Shown here: positions 44,588 to 57,300 of the stretch, piece after piece | How the letters are laid out: each line of letters opens with the position of its first letter | Position numbering within the stretch: the first letter of the stretch is position 1 | NCBI GenBank assembly: GCA_902728285.1 | Contig: CACVBU010000271.1 | Coordinates: forward strand, 141,371 to 205,370 | Origin: Clytia hemisphaerica | Taxonomy: Eukaryota > Cnidaria > Hydrozoa > Leptothecata > Clytiidae | Reading direction: 5' to 3' | Length of the DNA: 64,000 bases | Notes under the pieces: model-generated | Told to the model about the DNA's origin: nothing | The model's input: the letters and a program-made list of their open reading frames with translations, nothing else | Databases searched by the model: none | Made by a program: the position numbers and the translations under genes

Positions 44588-44818
44588 CTGTACGTTGGTC
44601 TAATGTCAACATCCCCCTTCTAATTTCAACATCCTTCTTTAAAGATAGGAATAATTGGAAGGTCAGAATCGCTGATGGAAACTATTTTTCTTTGCTTAGC
44701 GATCAGAGAAGAAAATAGCTTTTGTCTATATAAGTGATCCAAACCTTCCTATTATTCCTATCTCTAAAGAAGGGTGTCGGAATTAGAAGAGGGATGTCGA
44801 CATTAGACCAACTTACGG
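44588..44818. mobile_element. TA-flanked MITE, CTGTACGTTGGTC ends
   Basis: CTGTACGTTGGTCTAATGTC ... GACATTAGACCAACTTACGG, TA outside both ends. It continues as a long imperfect hairpin (CAACATCC, AAAGATAGGAATAAT and complements). Confidence 0.85.
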
Positions 44819-44997
44819 TACTAGAACCTATCGATATCCAGTCAATTGATTTGTTATCGATGTGTCATCGATAGAAAATAAATCAATTGTTTTGAGTGGG
44901 AGTCTGGCACTGTATATAAAAGTTTGTCTTTGAGTTATATATCTGTTCAATCAAAACTCAAATCCATTGTATATACAGTATTCAATCAAAGTTGATA

Positions 44998-45215
44998 CCG
45001 TGAAAAAGGGTAACTTGCATCAGTGGAGGCTAACATGCATAGCCCTCAAATGAAAGGCCCGGCTGGTCATTAAAATACGAAAATAAATCGAAACAAAAAT
45101 GGTAGAGTATAGCTGCGAGCGGAGGTGCGTATGTGTATTTTAATGACCAGCCAGGTCATTCATTTGAGGGCTATGCATGTTAGCCTCCACTGATGCAAGT
45201 TACCCTTTCTCACGG
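44998..45215. mobile_element. TA-flanked long-hairpin MITE
   Basis: CCGTGAAAAAGGGTAACTTG ... CAAGTTACCCTTTCTCACGG, TA on both sides. Complementarity extends ~95 bp inward with few mismatches, so the element is nearly all stem. Confidence 0.9.
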
Positions 45216-45217
45216 TA

Positions 45218-46649
45218 CAGATTTTACAGTAAGATTTTGATATAGACTTCAACAACAGTCTTGCCGTTTTCCCTCGCATCCATTTGGGTTGACCGGGTGA
45301 AGGCTCGTACACTTTCCAAGTGAACCGCTGTGATGAGTGGGAATCCTAAACTTTGACGCCTGCTTAGCAATCGGTTGGCAAATGATATCATACTTCAGGA
45401 TGCATCGTCTCTTATTTTCCCCCTATTTTCTACTTTCCTATCTTCTATCCTGATTTTCTATCTTTCTCAAGTGTTTCTCTGCCTACTCTAGCTAGCGAAA
45501 GGTAACTTCTCTATCACTTATAGATTGACACCCCCTTCTATAAATTCTTCTGTGAAATACTTAGTAAATGATAATACTTAGTAAATGATAATCTGTCTTA
45601 CAACACAACTTAATCAAATATCAACAAATAATTCTACTTGTAAAAATGAAGATCATACCTGTCTGTGTTGTCTGTATTATTGTTGTTGTGTGTAGTGATG
45701 TTCAAGAGCAACTCTAATTGTAAGATTCCTATCACTTTATTGGTGCATTACTAACTACACAAACATAAAATACTATGCTATTGTAAAGAAATATAAACCT
45801 CTTTAAGTACTCTAAGAACATCAAAAACATGATAAAAACACAAAAATCCAGAGCAAGTCTGACAGCATGATGGAATCCGCCATTTTAAAAAACTAGCAAT
45901 GTTTACGAATGCTTGGTTCCACCTACCTAAGCAATTGCGGAGTGGAATCATTAAATTTTATTTTAGCGAGTGAGTTCATATTATAGAATCTTCGAGAATG
46001 TTCTAGAAGTTTCAACTACTTTCGTTTTCGAATTTTTTTTCCGCACCGCCGCCGCGAAAGACGATCGTAATACTTTCGCTATGCGAAATTAAAACAGATT
46101 ACAATATAGTAATTTTTCATGTCTCAATTATTCAATTCCGAATAAAAGACATTCAGGGAAAAAAAAAAAGAGAAACACCTGGGTAATCTAGTTAAAAAAA
46201 ACGAAAGTAAATGGTAGACAAAGTAATGAGCCAAGGCAAAACGAGATTAGCGTACCACTATGAAAGAAACCGCCTCCGGCGGTCGATAAATCATAAATCA
46301 AAAATAAATCATAAATCTCGTACACCATTTTTCGAGTGATTTGCCCCTCAGTTTAAAGATTTTGAAATATAATTTTCAAAATTGTCTTTGATTTTTATGT
46401 TAGAAATCTCACGTTGTCTGACAGTGATTTGCCGTTACTCGTTGTGATTGCGGAAAGTGCCTAATATCACCCTATCAAATCACAAGGATGTAATGGAAAG
46501 AAAAGAATCAAGTGTCATATAGATACAAATACATACATATAATTTGATATTTATCAAAGAATATTTTAGTAGTTTTTCTCCTGTACATATGCGAATCAAC
46601 TCCTTGGAAAGAAATCAGAAGTTTTATCTTCATACTTGTGTTCTCGAGC
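45218..46649. other. Intergenic, no gene seen
   Basis: Includes the recurring AAATAAATC/TTTTTCGAGTG block at 46,286-46,348. A short signal-peptide-like reading at about 45,647 (MKIIPVCVVC) stops after 24 codons and is not supported as a gene. Confidence 0.4.
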
Positions 46650-46651
46650 TA

Positions 46652-46938
46652 CACGTTTTTTTTTTATAAGAAACCTTAACTTTGCTCTGAGCCTGGAGTT
46701 CCTTATTTTTACAGAGAATTTCAGTCTCAAAGTTCCTTATCGAGTTCCTTACTACATAGGAAATTTTGAACTTTTTGCCCCTTAAAAGATCAAAATTTGG
46801 TCAAATTAGTCCCAATAAGGTACATTATTTTCAAATCCACTTATTCTCAGCCTGAGCAGTTCCTTAACAATTCCTTATTTTTTGAACCATTTTCAGCCTC
46901 GAGTTCCTTATAAACGTGTTCCTTATAAAAAAAACGTG
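46652..46938. mobile_element. TA-flanked MITE built from TTCCTTA words
   Basis: CACGTTTTTTTTTTATAAG ... TTATAAAAAAAACGTG with TA outside both. The word GTTCCTTA recurs about seven times inside. Confidence 0.9.
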
Positions 46939-47104
46939 TATTACATTAGAACAAAAGTGAGACATTCACTTAAGTATTCTGGCTAGATGAAACCAGAAAA
47001 GACGATAAAAAGGACAGGATAGGTACAGGATGAAAACAAGAATCAACTAATAGTTTTTTCTATGTAACTTTTTTATCTGTCTATTACTCGTCATTATTGT
47101 TTTC

Positions 47105-47240
47105 CGAAGGGGACTCGAACATGTGCTTTACTGGTCTGACTATTATTGCTTGTCAACCAGCTGTCCCTTGTCATTTTGAAAGGACATTAACACCACCGAC
47201 TGACCGATGGGACTAGAGCTCGCAACCTCTGGATTTGAAT
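47105..47240 (-). repeat. tRNA-derived SINE-like sequence
   Basis: On the minus strand, GACAGCTGGTTGACAAGC resembles a tRNA A box and GTTCGAGTCCC a B box, about 40 bp apart, followed by flanking T/A-rich sequence. It would be a SINE head or tRNA pseudogene; no clean cloverleaf was worked out. Confidence 0.35.
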
Positions 47241-47308
47241 TTTTGAGTTAGGAGGCTTGAAGTTGTTTTGCTCAGAACCTCATAATCTACCCGACGGCAT
47301 CAAACGCT

Positions 47309-48906
47309 TGAGCTCTAGTTTAGACGGTCGACTTTCGAGGCCCGGAATTCCCGAGTTATTTTTTCCGAGTTAAAAAAACCGAGTTAAAAAAACCCGAGTT
47401 ATCCCGAGTTATGACGTCATATTTGGAATTTAGTGACGTCATTTTTCATTTCATAACTGGGTTTATTTTGCTTCCTTTAACTTTCCGAGTTATTCTCCAT
47501 TTTTTAACTCGGGAATTTTTGCTTCCTTTAACTTTCCGAGTTATTTTCCATTTTTTAACTCGGGAATTTTTGCTTCCTTTAACTTTCCGAGTTATTTTCC
47601 ATTTTTTTAACTCGGGAATTTTTGCTTCCTTTAGCTTTCCGAGTTATTTTTGAATTTTTAACTCGGGAATTTTTGCTTCCTTTAGCTTTCCAAGTTATTT
47701 TTCTTCATAAAAAAAACACCAGTTTTAATCTATTGATCCCATACCAACCTAAATCAAAGACATAACCATCCATTACCAACTAGAAAAACCTTAACTTGCT
47801 TAATAAAATGAATAATCAACAAACAAGTGAATAATTGAAAAGCAAGAACTGAAGTTAAAACCTGCTAGATAAACAAAGTGTAAGCCCTTCAAAAATATTA
47901 CAGCATAAATAAAATCTCAAAAAATACAGCAGGTAAGTGATGAGATAAAGCTATTTCAAAATTCATATTTCCTCCCTATTTCATTAAAGAATACTGTAAG
48001 TGACATGACAAGATTCTCAGAAAAATTCACTGAGTCTTTCCCCCTTCGCTGTAAAAAATATGAATGAATCACCAACGATTCTTGAATCAATCATTTCACA
48101 GACTATTCGTAGATTTTTATGAGAGATGTTAAAAAATAAATAAATAAAACTGTCCAGAGTGCACACACTCACCAATTCAACTTACAGAAAAACATTCGAA
48201 AGTTTCCCGCACGCATGTGACCTTTGCAAAACATTCGAATTATGAATCGAATCTTTTTGTGTCATAAGGCTCTAACTAGTTGCGAGCTGACGGGTATGTG
48301 CCGCAAAAATTGAGGAAAAAACTGATTATTTCGGGATTTTGTGACCCTTATTGGAACTATTGGCTGTTTTTACAAGCCAAAAAAAATGGAAAATAACTCG
48401 GAAAGCTACAGGAAGCAAAAATTCCCGAGTTAAAAATTCAAAAATAACTCGGAAAGCTAAAGGAAGAAAAAATTCCCGAGTTAAAAAATGGAAAATAACT
48501 CGGAATGTTAGAGGAAGCAAAAATTCCCGAGTTAAAAAATGGAAAATAACTCGGAAAGTTAAAGGAAGCAAAATAAACCGAGTTATGAAATGAAAAATGA
48601 CGTCACTAAATTCCAAAAATGACGTCATAACTCGGGTTTTTTTTAACTCGGTTTTTTTAACTCGGAAAAAATAACTCGGGAATTCCGGGCCTCTCGACTT
48701 TCTGCCCTGTCTATTCTAATTGTTTGAGTAGGCACAAAGTGGGCACAAAGTTAGCAGTTAAAATCTTTGCTTTAAAGATTGAAAGAAGACATTGCATTGA
48801 CGTCAAAAGAGGGCAATGCATTGACTTTAGACAGCCCACTTTAAGCTCACTTTAATTCACAATTAGAATAGGCAGGGTGAAAAGGGGGTCGTCTAAACAA
48901 GAGCTT
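47309..48906. mobile_element. Outer MITE interrupted by a foldback element
   Basis: GAGCTCTAGTTTAGACGGTC at the left and the related GTCGTCTAAACAAGAGCTT at the right are inverted. So are TGTCTATTCTAATTGT (48,708-48,723) and ACAATTAGAATAGGCAGGG (about 48,861-48,879). The left terminal repeat is split by the 47337-48693 insertion, and removing that restores the pairing. Confidence 0.7.
47337..48693. mobile_element. Foldback element with 9-bp target duplication
   Basis: Inverted ends GAGGCCCGGAATTCCCGAG, flanked by TCGACTTTC at 47328-47336 and 48694-48702. The arms (~350 bp) are built from ~55-bp units of AACTCGGGAATTTTTGCTTCC with CCGAGTTA words, and contain two TGACGTCA-type sites. A 9-bp duplication is typical of Mutator-like elements. 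No transposase ORF; the middle (~47.7-48.3 kb) is unique AT-rich DNA. Confidence 0.92.
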
Positions 48907-49426
48907 ATATTGTGGTATCTTAAAGATTTTTAATGTTTTTCTTCTTAGAGTTTGCTCTCTTTAATCCAATCTTAAAGGGACCGGGAATTTTCTTCGAATT
49001 AGAGAAAGATTCGAATTCACACTGTTTTATATGACTTTCCAGCGGAGGGAAGCCATATTTTAGTTTGAATTATAGAAAGAGGTTTGAGTAGTGGAGGTTT
49101 GAAGTAATGAAACATTTTAAGGCTTTGCAGGCTCTTAAATACTAGATTTCATAGGGAAAATGTACAAAAATGCTCTAAAATGGTGAGAATAAGAACATGT
49201 TAAGAACATTTTTAGGTTGAAAACTTAAAAAGTTACGAAGATCGGAAGGCGTTAAATTTTTTGGATGTTCTTATAAAAAAAACGTGTAGAAGTGTTCACG
49301 AGAGCATTGCTGTGATTACTCTATTGAATCAAGTCTTGTAGAATCAAGGAAAGCCGTAACTTTGAATAAAATAATTTGGCACTGAAGTTCCTTTTGCTTG
49401 GGTCCATCAGGAAAAAGCTTCGCAAT
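48907..49426. other. Intergenic with truncated MITE end
   Basis: A CTTATAAAAAAAACGTG end (to 49286, then TA) preceded by AAGAACA words looks like the right half of the CACG...TTATAAG family, lacking a left end. Similar interior sequence occurs at 60,230-60,440. Confidence 0.5.
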
Positions 49427-49628
49427 ACGCCTTTTCATAAATTACGTCACGAACATCACTTGCCTCGTATTCAAACAATTACCATGGTAATTATGTCCCT
49501 TGAGAAAAAAATTTTTTTTTTTAAATGAATAGTAGTTTTAATAAAATCTGCTGGGAGTTAATCACCATGGCAATAATTTCAAAACGAGGCAAGTGATGTC
49601 AGTGAGGTAATTTATGAAAAGGTCTATC
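49427..49628. mobile_element. MITE copy 1, CCTTTTCATAAATTACG family
   Basis: Inverted ends CCTTTTCATAAATTACGTCA ... TAATTTATGAAAAGG with a shared subterminal block (GAACATCACTTGCCTCGT and complement). A second copy lies at 57,953-58,139. Confidence 0.85.
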
Positions 49629-50388
49629 GAATCGAAAAGTTTTGGATCTTCATGATGAGATCAAATTTTCAGTATTTTTTTTGGCGTTTTTCAAGCCTCC
49701 TCTGTTCTCTCAGAAAAGAGTATAGGCAGAGAAATACACACGTGGAAAAAATGACAACGTGAAATCGTTAGTTTTTATGTACAATATTTTTGGTTTCAAA
49801 TGACTGTGCAATTCAAAAGGTATACGCTCTCAAAATTGCTAAAAAATATTAACGATGCTATTAGAGTTTTTCCTTCCTTGTAGTTACACAAAAAAGCATA
49901 ATATTTAAAAAAAAAATATAATAAAAAAATAACATCTGGTATAATGAGCCCTTGCAAGTCACATAGACCATATAACTGCAACTTTGAATTTTGGGCTCGT
50001 TTTTGCTTTTCCCAAGCTTCCCTTATACATCTAGATATATTAGTGATATGTTCAAAAGAAAATCACTGAAGCAGAACTAAAACTGTTAGATAAGAGCTAA
50101 GAAGAGGAATCCTAGTTCTAATACACCCTTGTCTCACGGTCCCAGTGAATTTTTTTTCCATAGTGGGGTTTATCAAAATTCCAATGAGAATTGTTCCCAG
50201 CACATACAAACTACCTGGGATATGGTTTTGAAGGCCAATTTTTTTCCATTGATGAAAACATAGTCAATTGTCCAGAAGGGCTGTAACTTGTAAATTTTTT
50301 CTCTACCAGTGACGGAATTTAAGCCAAATTTTCCAGTGAGGTGGGGGTCCCCTGAGCATCTGTGACGCAGGGGTCTTCTAAGAAGTTT
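49629..50388. other. Intergenic, no gene seen
   Basis: AT-rich, stops in all frames; no repeat ends recognised. Confidence 0.4.
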
Positions 50389-50490
50389 ATCCCAGCTGGC
50401 ACACAACGTTGTTTCAACGTTAATCTAACGTTAAATGGACGTTGTGAACGTTAGATAAACGTTGAAACAACGTCGTGTGCCAGCTGGGAT
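50389..50490. mobile_element. CAGCTGG palindromic MITE, complete copy
   Basis: ATCCCAGCTGGCACACAACG ... CGTGTGCCAGCTGGGAT, about 100 bp, almost entirely self-complementary, with AACGTT words inside. Related copies at 27,957, 55,888 and 57,211. Confidence 0.9.
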
Positions 50491-51350
50491 CCTACCCCAA
50501 TACTATGAAAATACAGTATGTCTTATGCCGCCATCAAGTTCAAGGAAAACATTTATCCTGATTCCCAGTTCTACTAGTAAAGTTAAAAAGGACAGCTAGC
50601 CCAAATATTCAAAATTCAAAGAAGCATTCCAAACAAAAAGTTTTACGTTACTTACTGACTTGAAAAGGCTTATCAAGCCTGGTAGCTTACTTTGAGATAG
50701 GGCGTTCCTAAATTATAATATAGTATTTTTAGTAAGTACCCTATATCAACAAAAAAAGGTATATAAAATTATAGTTTTTTTTTAAATACAATTGTTACAA
50801 GTGGTGGCGATTATATATATAAAAAAAGAAAAAAACATAATTGGATGACCTAAAATTTTAATAATTTAAAACAATAACTAGTACACCATTTTAATAATAG
50901 AGTATTATATGATAATAATTAATTTTAAAACATTAAAATTTTCCTGTACCAAAAAGGAATGTCCAAAAAAATAAAGTTATTCAGAAAATGACAGGGCAAA
51001 AAAAAATACAATTAATTTTCCATCATTAAAACTATAGTAAAAGAGGGGACCATTTATAATACAATAGAACTATATATACTATATAACACATTATTTAAAA
51101 CTTATAAAAAATTTGTGTACGACTTACATTACAATAAGTGAAAGAGAAAGAGAGAGAGTGCTCAAATTTCTGCTGACTCAGCAAGCTAAATCCTAAAGAG
51201 TGAAATTTAATTTTCTGCAGCGCACTTGAACAAGCTTGAACTTCGGAAATGTACGCCGAATAAAAAACCATCGATTCCATAAGACGAAGAAACGGCACAA
51301 GTCGATTTAAAGAATGACCTAAAGCTTATCCCGGCCATATCTTCTTCATT
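50491..51350. other. 3' flank of the supervillin-like gene
   Basis: Very AT-rich, no gene seen. The minus-strand 3' UTR and polyadenylation site of the supervillin-like gene should lie here; the exact site was not resolved. Confidence 0.4.
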
Positions 51351-54300
51351 TTAATAGAGATCAAGCTTTTTCTTCCAGTTCACTTGCTGCCAACCAGGCA
51401 GCTTCATAAAAGTGTCTTTACTGAAGTTGAAGACAGCCTAAAAGGTAGGAAGAAAAAACATTTTCAAAAAAAGGAATTGCTTTTTATCTAATTTTGATGC
51501 TTTCTAAGGGGGGTAAAAAGTAGGAATTTCATTTAAAAGTCCAGCTAAATTCAAAAATTTCAATTCACAGCTGAAGATTTTAACAAGAATTTTAACCCTA
51601 AACTTATAATACAGCAGCAGCGAGACCTATAAAAAGTTTTCCCTTTTTCTATAGTTTAGGTATTACTTATAACGCCAAGAAACAACCTAATATGACCTTA
51701 CTTTGGAAGAGACCCATAGTCAAACTCTTTCAGATACACGTATTTTTTTTATAAGAATGGTGTTTTTTCATTTCATCATGGATATTCTTAACATTTCGAC
51801 GAACATCATCCTTAAATATTCTTACGGCACTCTTAGGTTAAGATAGAAATTTAACCTAGATTTAACATGTAATACACGCTTGGATAATATTGGAGCATTA
51901 CTGGGGTATTATTGGCAATTTACAGGTGAAAATGCTCTAAAAATGGCATTCTTAGGTTAAGGTTCTAAATTCCATGATGGTGTTATTCTTACCACCATAT
52001 TATTAAATTTTTTGGGCCATTTTCATCATGGACATTATTATAAAGTGTATTCTTATATAAAAATAAAGCGTGTACTGTTGACAGATCCACCTGTGAATAA
52101 TTTCTTACTGATAATTGACTTAGAATGGATCAATGGATTTGAAGATTCTGACAATTGGTCCCGAAAAAGTATTCTTCATTTTACTTACCAAGAAATCTTC
52201 TTCAGATAAATATTTTTCTAGTTTAGTCGGGTCCACTCCCTTTGGTGGTGGTTTTTCACGCAATTCTTCTATCGTGTAAAATTCTCTACAAACAAAGAAA
52301 TAAACGAAAACACATTTAGATTAGGTTTAAGATGTTTTGTTTATCCAATATCAATTTGGGTTTAATGGCTTGTGCATTCTTGTCAAAAATCTACCACCTA
52401 TTTTCACTATTCTATACAGATACCATTCCAGCCGTAATTTTAGACTTTGTACTTAATATAATACTTGATGTCTCTCTTCTTGATGATCAGCAATTAAAGA
52501 AAAGAATCAAGGGTAAGTGGAGCAATCAAGGAAGAAAGTTTGACGCGCATCCCTTTCTTCGGTTAGATAGCTATTGAAAGAGGAGCCTTTGGGACGTCTC
52601 TGACTACGCTCGCGGTCGCAGACTAACGGTTACTTACTTGGAGAACATTTCTAATTCTTCAGTGATGTTATAAATTTCTTCTTCTTCTATCCCTTCATCG
52701 AGTTGCAATTCAGTGATGTCCTCTTGTACAACCCAGTATGGAAATAATTCGATGAAACCTTCAGGTTCAAGACCAGCGTATACTGCATACATAAAGTCGA
52801 GCGAACGTCCAACCTCTAAGAAAATGACAGTGGGAAATATAATAGAGATTACAAAGGTTGTGTTACAGAGGTTAACTTTAAAGTACATTAGAAGATTTAC
52901 GTCGAAATAAATTATACGGATACCCGGAAACTATTTACCTTATCGGGGAAAACTTCGTCAGGGAAAAGTGACGAAATTTTGGCCAAGTGACGAATATTTT
53001 TCCTCGACGAAATTTTTCCCCGACGAATAATTTTCCCCGACGAAAAAGCCTATTTTTAAATTAAACTTTTTGACGAGACCGAAGAAAAAATAGAGTTTAA
53101 TGAAAATATGGAATTAGATGTTGTTAAAGAATGAAATAAATATAGATGCAAAAAAAATTCTTGTTTGAAAAAAAACCCAGGGAAAATTTTCGTCGGGGAA
53201 AAGTGACGAAAATTTTAGCAAGTGACGAATATTTTTCCCCGACGAAAATCTTCCCCGAAGAAGTTTTCCCCGATAAGGTATCTGATGTTTTGGTCTTTTC
53301 AAGCCGAGCCAACCCTATTTCCACCGTAAATTTAACAAATGCATCAAAAGTTAGTAGAGAAAAGAATAAAGTTTGAACTCTTCTTATTTCTTGTCTCAAC
53401 ATTTTCAACCTTAAACTGATTTTAAAGCGATCTTAATTTCTATAATGAATGGCATAAAATGAGCTTAAAAAGAGCACTGTCTAAATAATAATTTGAAATG
53501 CGAGTCCCAGATTTAATTAATTCTTACATAAAAAGCACGGTGCATAATAACTAAAAAGCATATTCCCTTACCCTTAGCATAACTGACAGCACTTTCCATA
53601 GCTTTCCTCCTTTCTTCATCCCATCGTCGTCGTCGTGAATTACTAGCCTCTGTACCTTCTTCATCATCAGGCCACCAGCCGAACCACAGGTACACAGTCT
53701 CGATAGCATCAACCATAAAGATAGCTATAATGAAGAAAAAGGTGAACTGATATAAGCTGCCGCTTCAAAAACAACTGCGAACATACATACATAAAAGTTT
53801 TTCCCGTAGCGAAATGTATTCGGCTTTGGTAAGATTCGAGGCAAGCGATGAGTAGAAAAAAGCACATAAAGTGGGTTGGCATTTTTCAGAGAAAGATGTG
53901 GAAAGCAAAAATTGCCTTCTTTTGATTGAAACAATATAACCTTAGTGGAAATCTCCCTTGAAACTTAGGTGAAAAGAAGTGCACAAGGATGTGACCTTGT
54001 GGATAAGGATTATTGAGAGATTATTTTAGATTTCCATGGATTTTTAATAATCTTAATTTTTATCTTCAGAAAAAAAAACTGAATGTCTCATAAAGTGTTG
54101 ATGTTATACCTGGCTGTTCAACATTGTAAAGGTCATCTTGTAAAATAGGGAAAGGACAATTATGGAGTGCACTTTTCGATGGTGATGTGATCTCGTGAGC
54201 GACAAATTGACCCGTCTGGCTTTCCATATGAAACAAACGCGGTGACAGGTTACTGTAGTCTTTTGTGTCTGTATGGTGAACAAAGAAAAAGATATTTAGA

Positions 54301-57300
54301 GCTTTTATTTCAGATTAGAATTTAATAATAATGAATTACTGACGATGAGACGTCGATATCACCTTTTTAACCTCATCAGATTCAAAAATATCTCCAACCG
54401 TTCCAAAAATAGAATTTTAAAATGTAAGAGAAATTTCGTTCGCTTTTGCTATCATGCAGAGACCACGCTCAAGGGAAATTAGTCTTATAACGCTGAAATC
54501 TAAATGGCGGGAAAAGTAGTGCACCACTTAAATTGAATAAACTTCAATTACAGTTCTTTTACTTTCAACAAATTGTACGAACAGATGATGGTATAGACAA
54601 AAACATACTAAAGGACCCTGACATACTTGTTCAGGGTAATTTGATTTTTAACACTGAAATTTTAACCATACCTTCTAGTAGTGAACCGTATGCTTCACGT
54701 CCACCCAGGGCCATCCAAAAGACCTCAGGTTCCTCGCCTTCTTCAATCTCAACCAATCCGATTTCAGATTTGTCAGCGATGGATGCTTCTTCTGGATGGC
54801 TGTATGTAGACGAAAGGAATATATATCAGTATTTGCATGGGAAAGAGAAAGGATAAATTTAAATTTTGAGGGGTCATTTGGTCTACTAATTATGATCTAA
54901 ATGCTAAAGCATTACTTTTCAAAACAGTCGAAAAAAGGCGAAAAAAGGGGAACAAAGGCGAAAAAAGGGGGTATTAAATTATCTAAAGAAAACACTTTTT
55001 TTATCAATTTATTAACGATCAAAGTTTTTTCGCCTCTTCGTGGCCAGTTTCCAAAGGTGGTCAACAATCGAGGAGATGTTGAGCCCCCCCCAAGATCGCC
55101 TGATCTCACTGTATGTGATTTCTTTTTGTGGGGTAACATGAAACGACAGAAGTGGGAGGAACCCCAAAATTTTGCAATCCCAGACCCTCGTTTTGTACTT
55201 TTGTAACTTACTTTTGGATGAGATTTTGTACAGCGTGTTCAGCAGCTTTCCGCGTTCCCTCATTAGATTTGCATCCATGCCATAGCAACACTTCACCTTG
55301 TTCACAAAGCAACAAAACAAAGCTCGTCCGTGACCGGAGTGATTCGTAGGACGCCGGTACTTGTAATAGGCAGGCTTCCGCTTCTTCTTCGTTGCGGACA
55401 CAATAAAGCCGGATGAGCGATTTATCGGAATACTCACGTCGAACACCGTTAACCGGTCTTTTACCGGCATGGATTATCATACTACCATCAAAAAGTTGTA
55501 GTAATGCGGGTGGTTCTTTTCCGAGAACAACTCGAATCTAGGATAGAACAAAATAGAAATGAATATTCGTCAAGAGTAACAAGCGGCGAAGAGGGAAATT
55601 TCTCTTTATATGGATAGAGTAAGAAATTCTTAAGGCTTTTAAAAGAAATATTTTGTTTTTTCGTGCCCTCTTTTTGTTGCACTTTCAACAAGAAGAACTA
55701 TTAAGTGATTTTGAGATTTGCGAACTGATGAGGTTAGTCATTTCATTTACTGATTTTTCTTATATCAATCTGTTGATAGCGACATACCTAAAATTTTAAT
55801 TCATTGGAAATGGAAAACTTAAAATGTTTTCAAAAAATCTAGACATTACAGTACGTCCTCCTTCAAAAACCTCCAAATTGATAACAACCCAGTTCACGAC
55901 GTTTTTTGATGTTTATCTAACGTTATATGAACGATGCGAACGTTAGATAAACGTTGAAACAGCGTTGTCAGATGGAAACTGAAAATTCACCTGTGGTCCT
56001 TTTTCTCGATCAAGTTCAATAGTCATGACGGCAGTAGCACCTTCTTCATTAACTGAACAATCGTTTCCAAGCCAGAAGAAATAACAACATCGTTCCATAC
56101 CCCCGGCTTTCATGACGTCATCACAATTACGTAATGCACGCACTTTGACAATACGGTATTGCCAACGGATAACGTAGCCTTCACCTAATTTGTTAGAAAG
56201 GTGGATATTTGAATCTGGGGAAGGGTGTGCTGAAAATATGTATGAATGAAACTTTAAGTCATAAAAATGGTTGCTAAAACATTAACACATTGTGACAATG
56301 CTGCGACACTCAGATGACCACCATTCCCCCAGTGCTATTGGATTGTATACGCCGTGAAACGACAGCACATATTTGTAAATTCGCATTGTTGAACATTGAC
56401 TCTCACTCCCTTGAGTAAGACCGATTCAAATATTCATTGACGTGTCACATTGACACGCATTTTTATCTATTGGAAATTCTTTTTGGACTGAATTGTTAAA
56501 ACTTTCAGTTTTTGTATTTCATTCTAAAGCTTTTTTACCAAGAGGTGATCACTGCCTAAGTAAGTTTACTTCTTTTTAAGCTTTACATTAAAGACTTTTT
56601 GATCAAGTGATTGACCAAAACTATGAAAAAATGCCATAAAATGATACCTGAATGAAATTGTCCGAAACTTTCGTCCGGTAATAAAATGGATTGATTTTCA
56701 TGAACATGCCACGTCTTGACATCCAAAGTGATCACGTGATAGCCATCCATCCCTTTGGGAATACCTCGACCACGCCCAATGTCCATATTATCTAAGACCA
56801 TTTTAGTGAGAGGTTGTTCAGGAATCATGGTCGCCACATCGACAGGTTGGATTTGGATCTCCGTTGATACCTCCTAGAAGTGATAGAATAGATAAAACTC
56901 GTTAGAAATAATTAGATTTGATGAGGTCATTTTGACCCAAACCGAAAGCTATAGATCACGCATACAGTTGACGCTCTCTAATTCGATCTTCAAGGGGAGT
57001 TAGATTTTCATCGAGGGAGGGAGCGTCGTTTATGCGAGTTTTATGTTGACGGGGACTTTAAATTTCATTGAATAAGGGAGTCTATCGAATAGTAGAACGT
57101 CGAATTAGAGAGCGTCAACTGTATGTGTTCTAGTTGCACAGTAGTTCCTTACTTAGTATTTTTATATCCCGTACAAAGGGAATCATAACTGACATTAATG
57201 GAAATACCAACCCAGCTGGCACATAACGTTGTTTCAACGTTCATCTAACGTTATATGGATGTTGTGAACGTTAGATAAACGTTGAAACAACGTTGTGTGC

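Noticed and set aside
45647-45720. Short ORF with a signal-peptide-like start (MKIIPVCVVC)
   Set aside because: Stops after about 24 codons and no in-phase donor or following exon was found.
47411-48628. Mirror-image ORFs of 80-100 aa on both strands
   Set aside because: They are translations of the CCGAGTTA-rich arms of the foldback element.
54901-55206. Plus-strand 101-aa ORF with a transposase-like ending (SPDLTVCDFFLWGNMK)
   Set aside because: The short match to mariner-type transposase tails is real-looking, but it is only a fragment without a catalytic core or terminal repeats, so not called as a gene; it may be a transposon relic in a supervillin-like intron.
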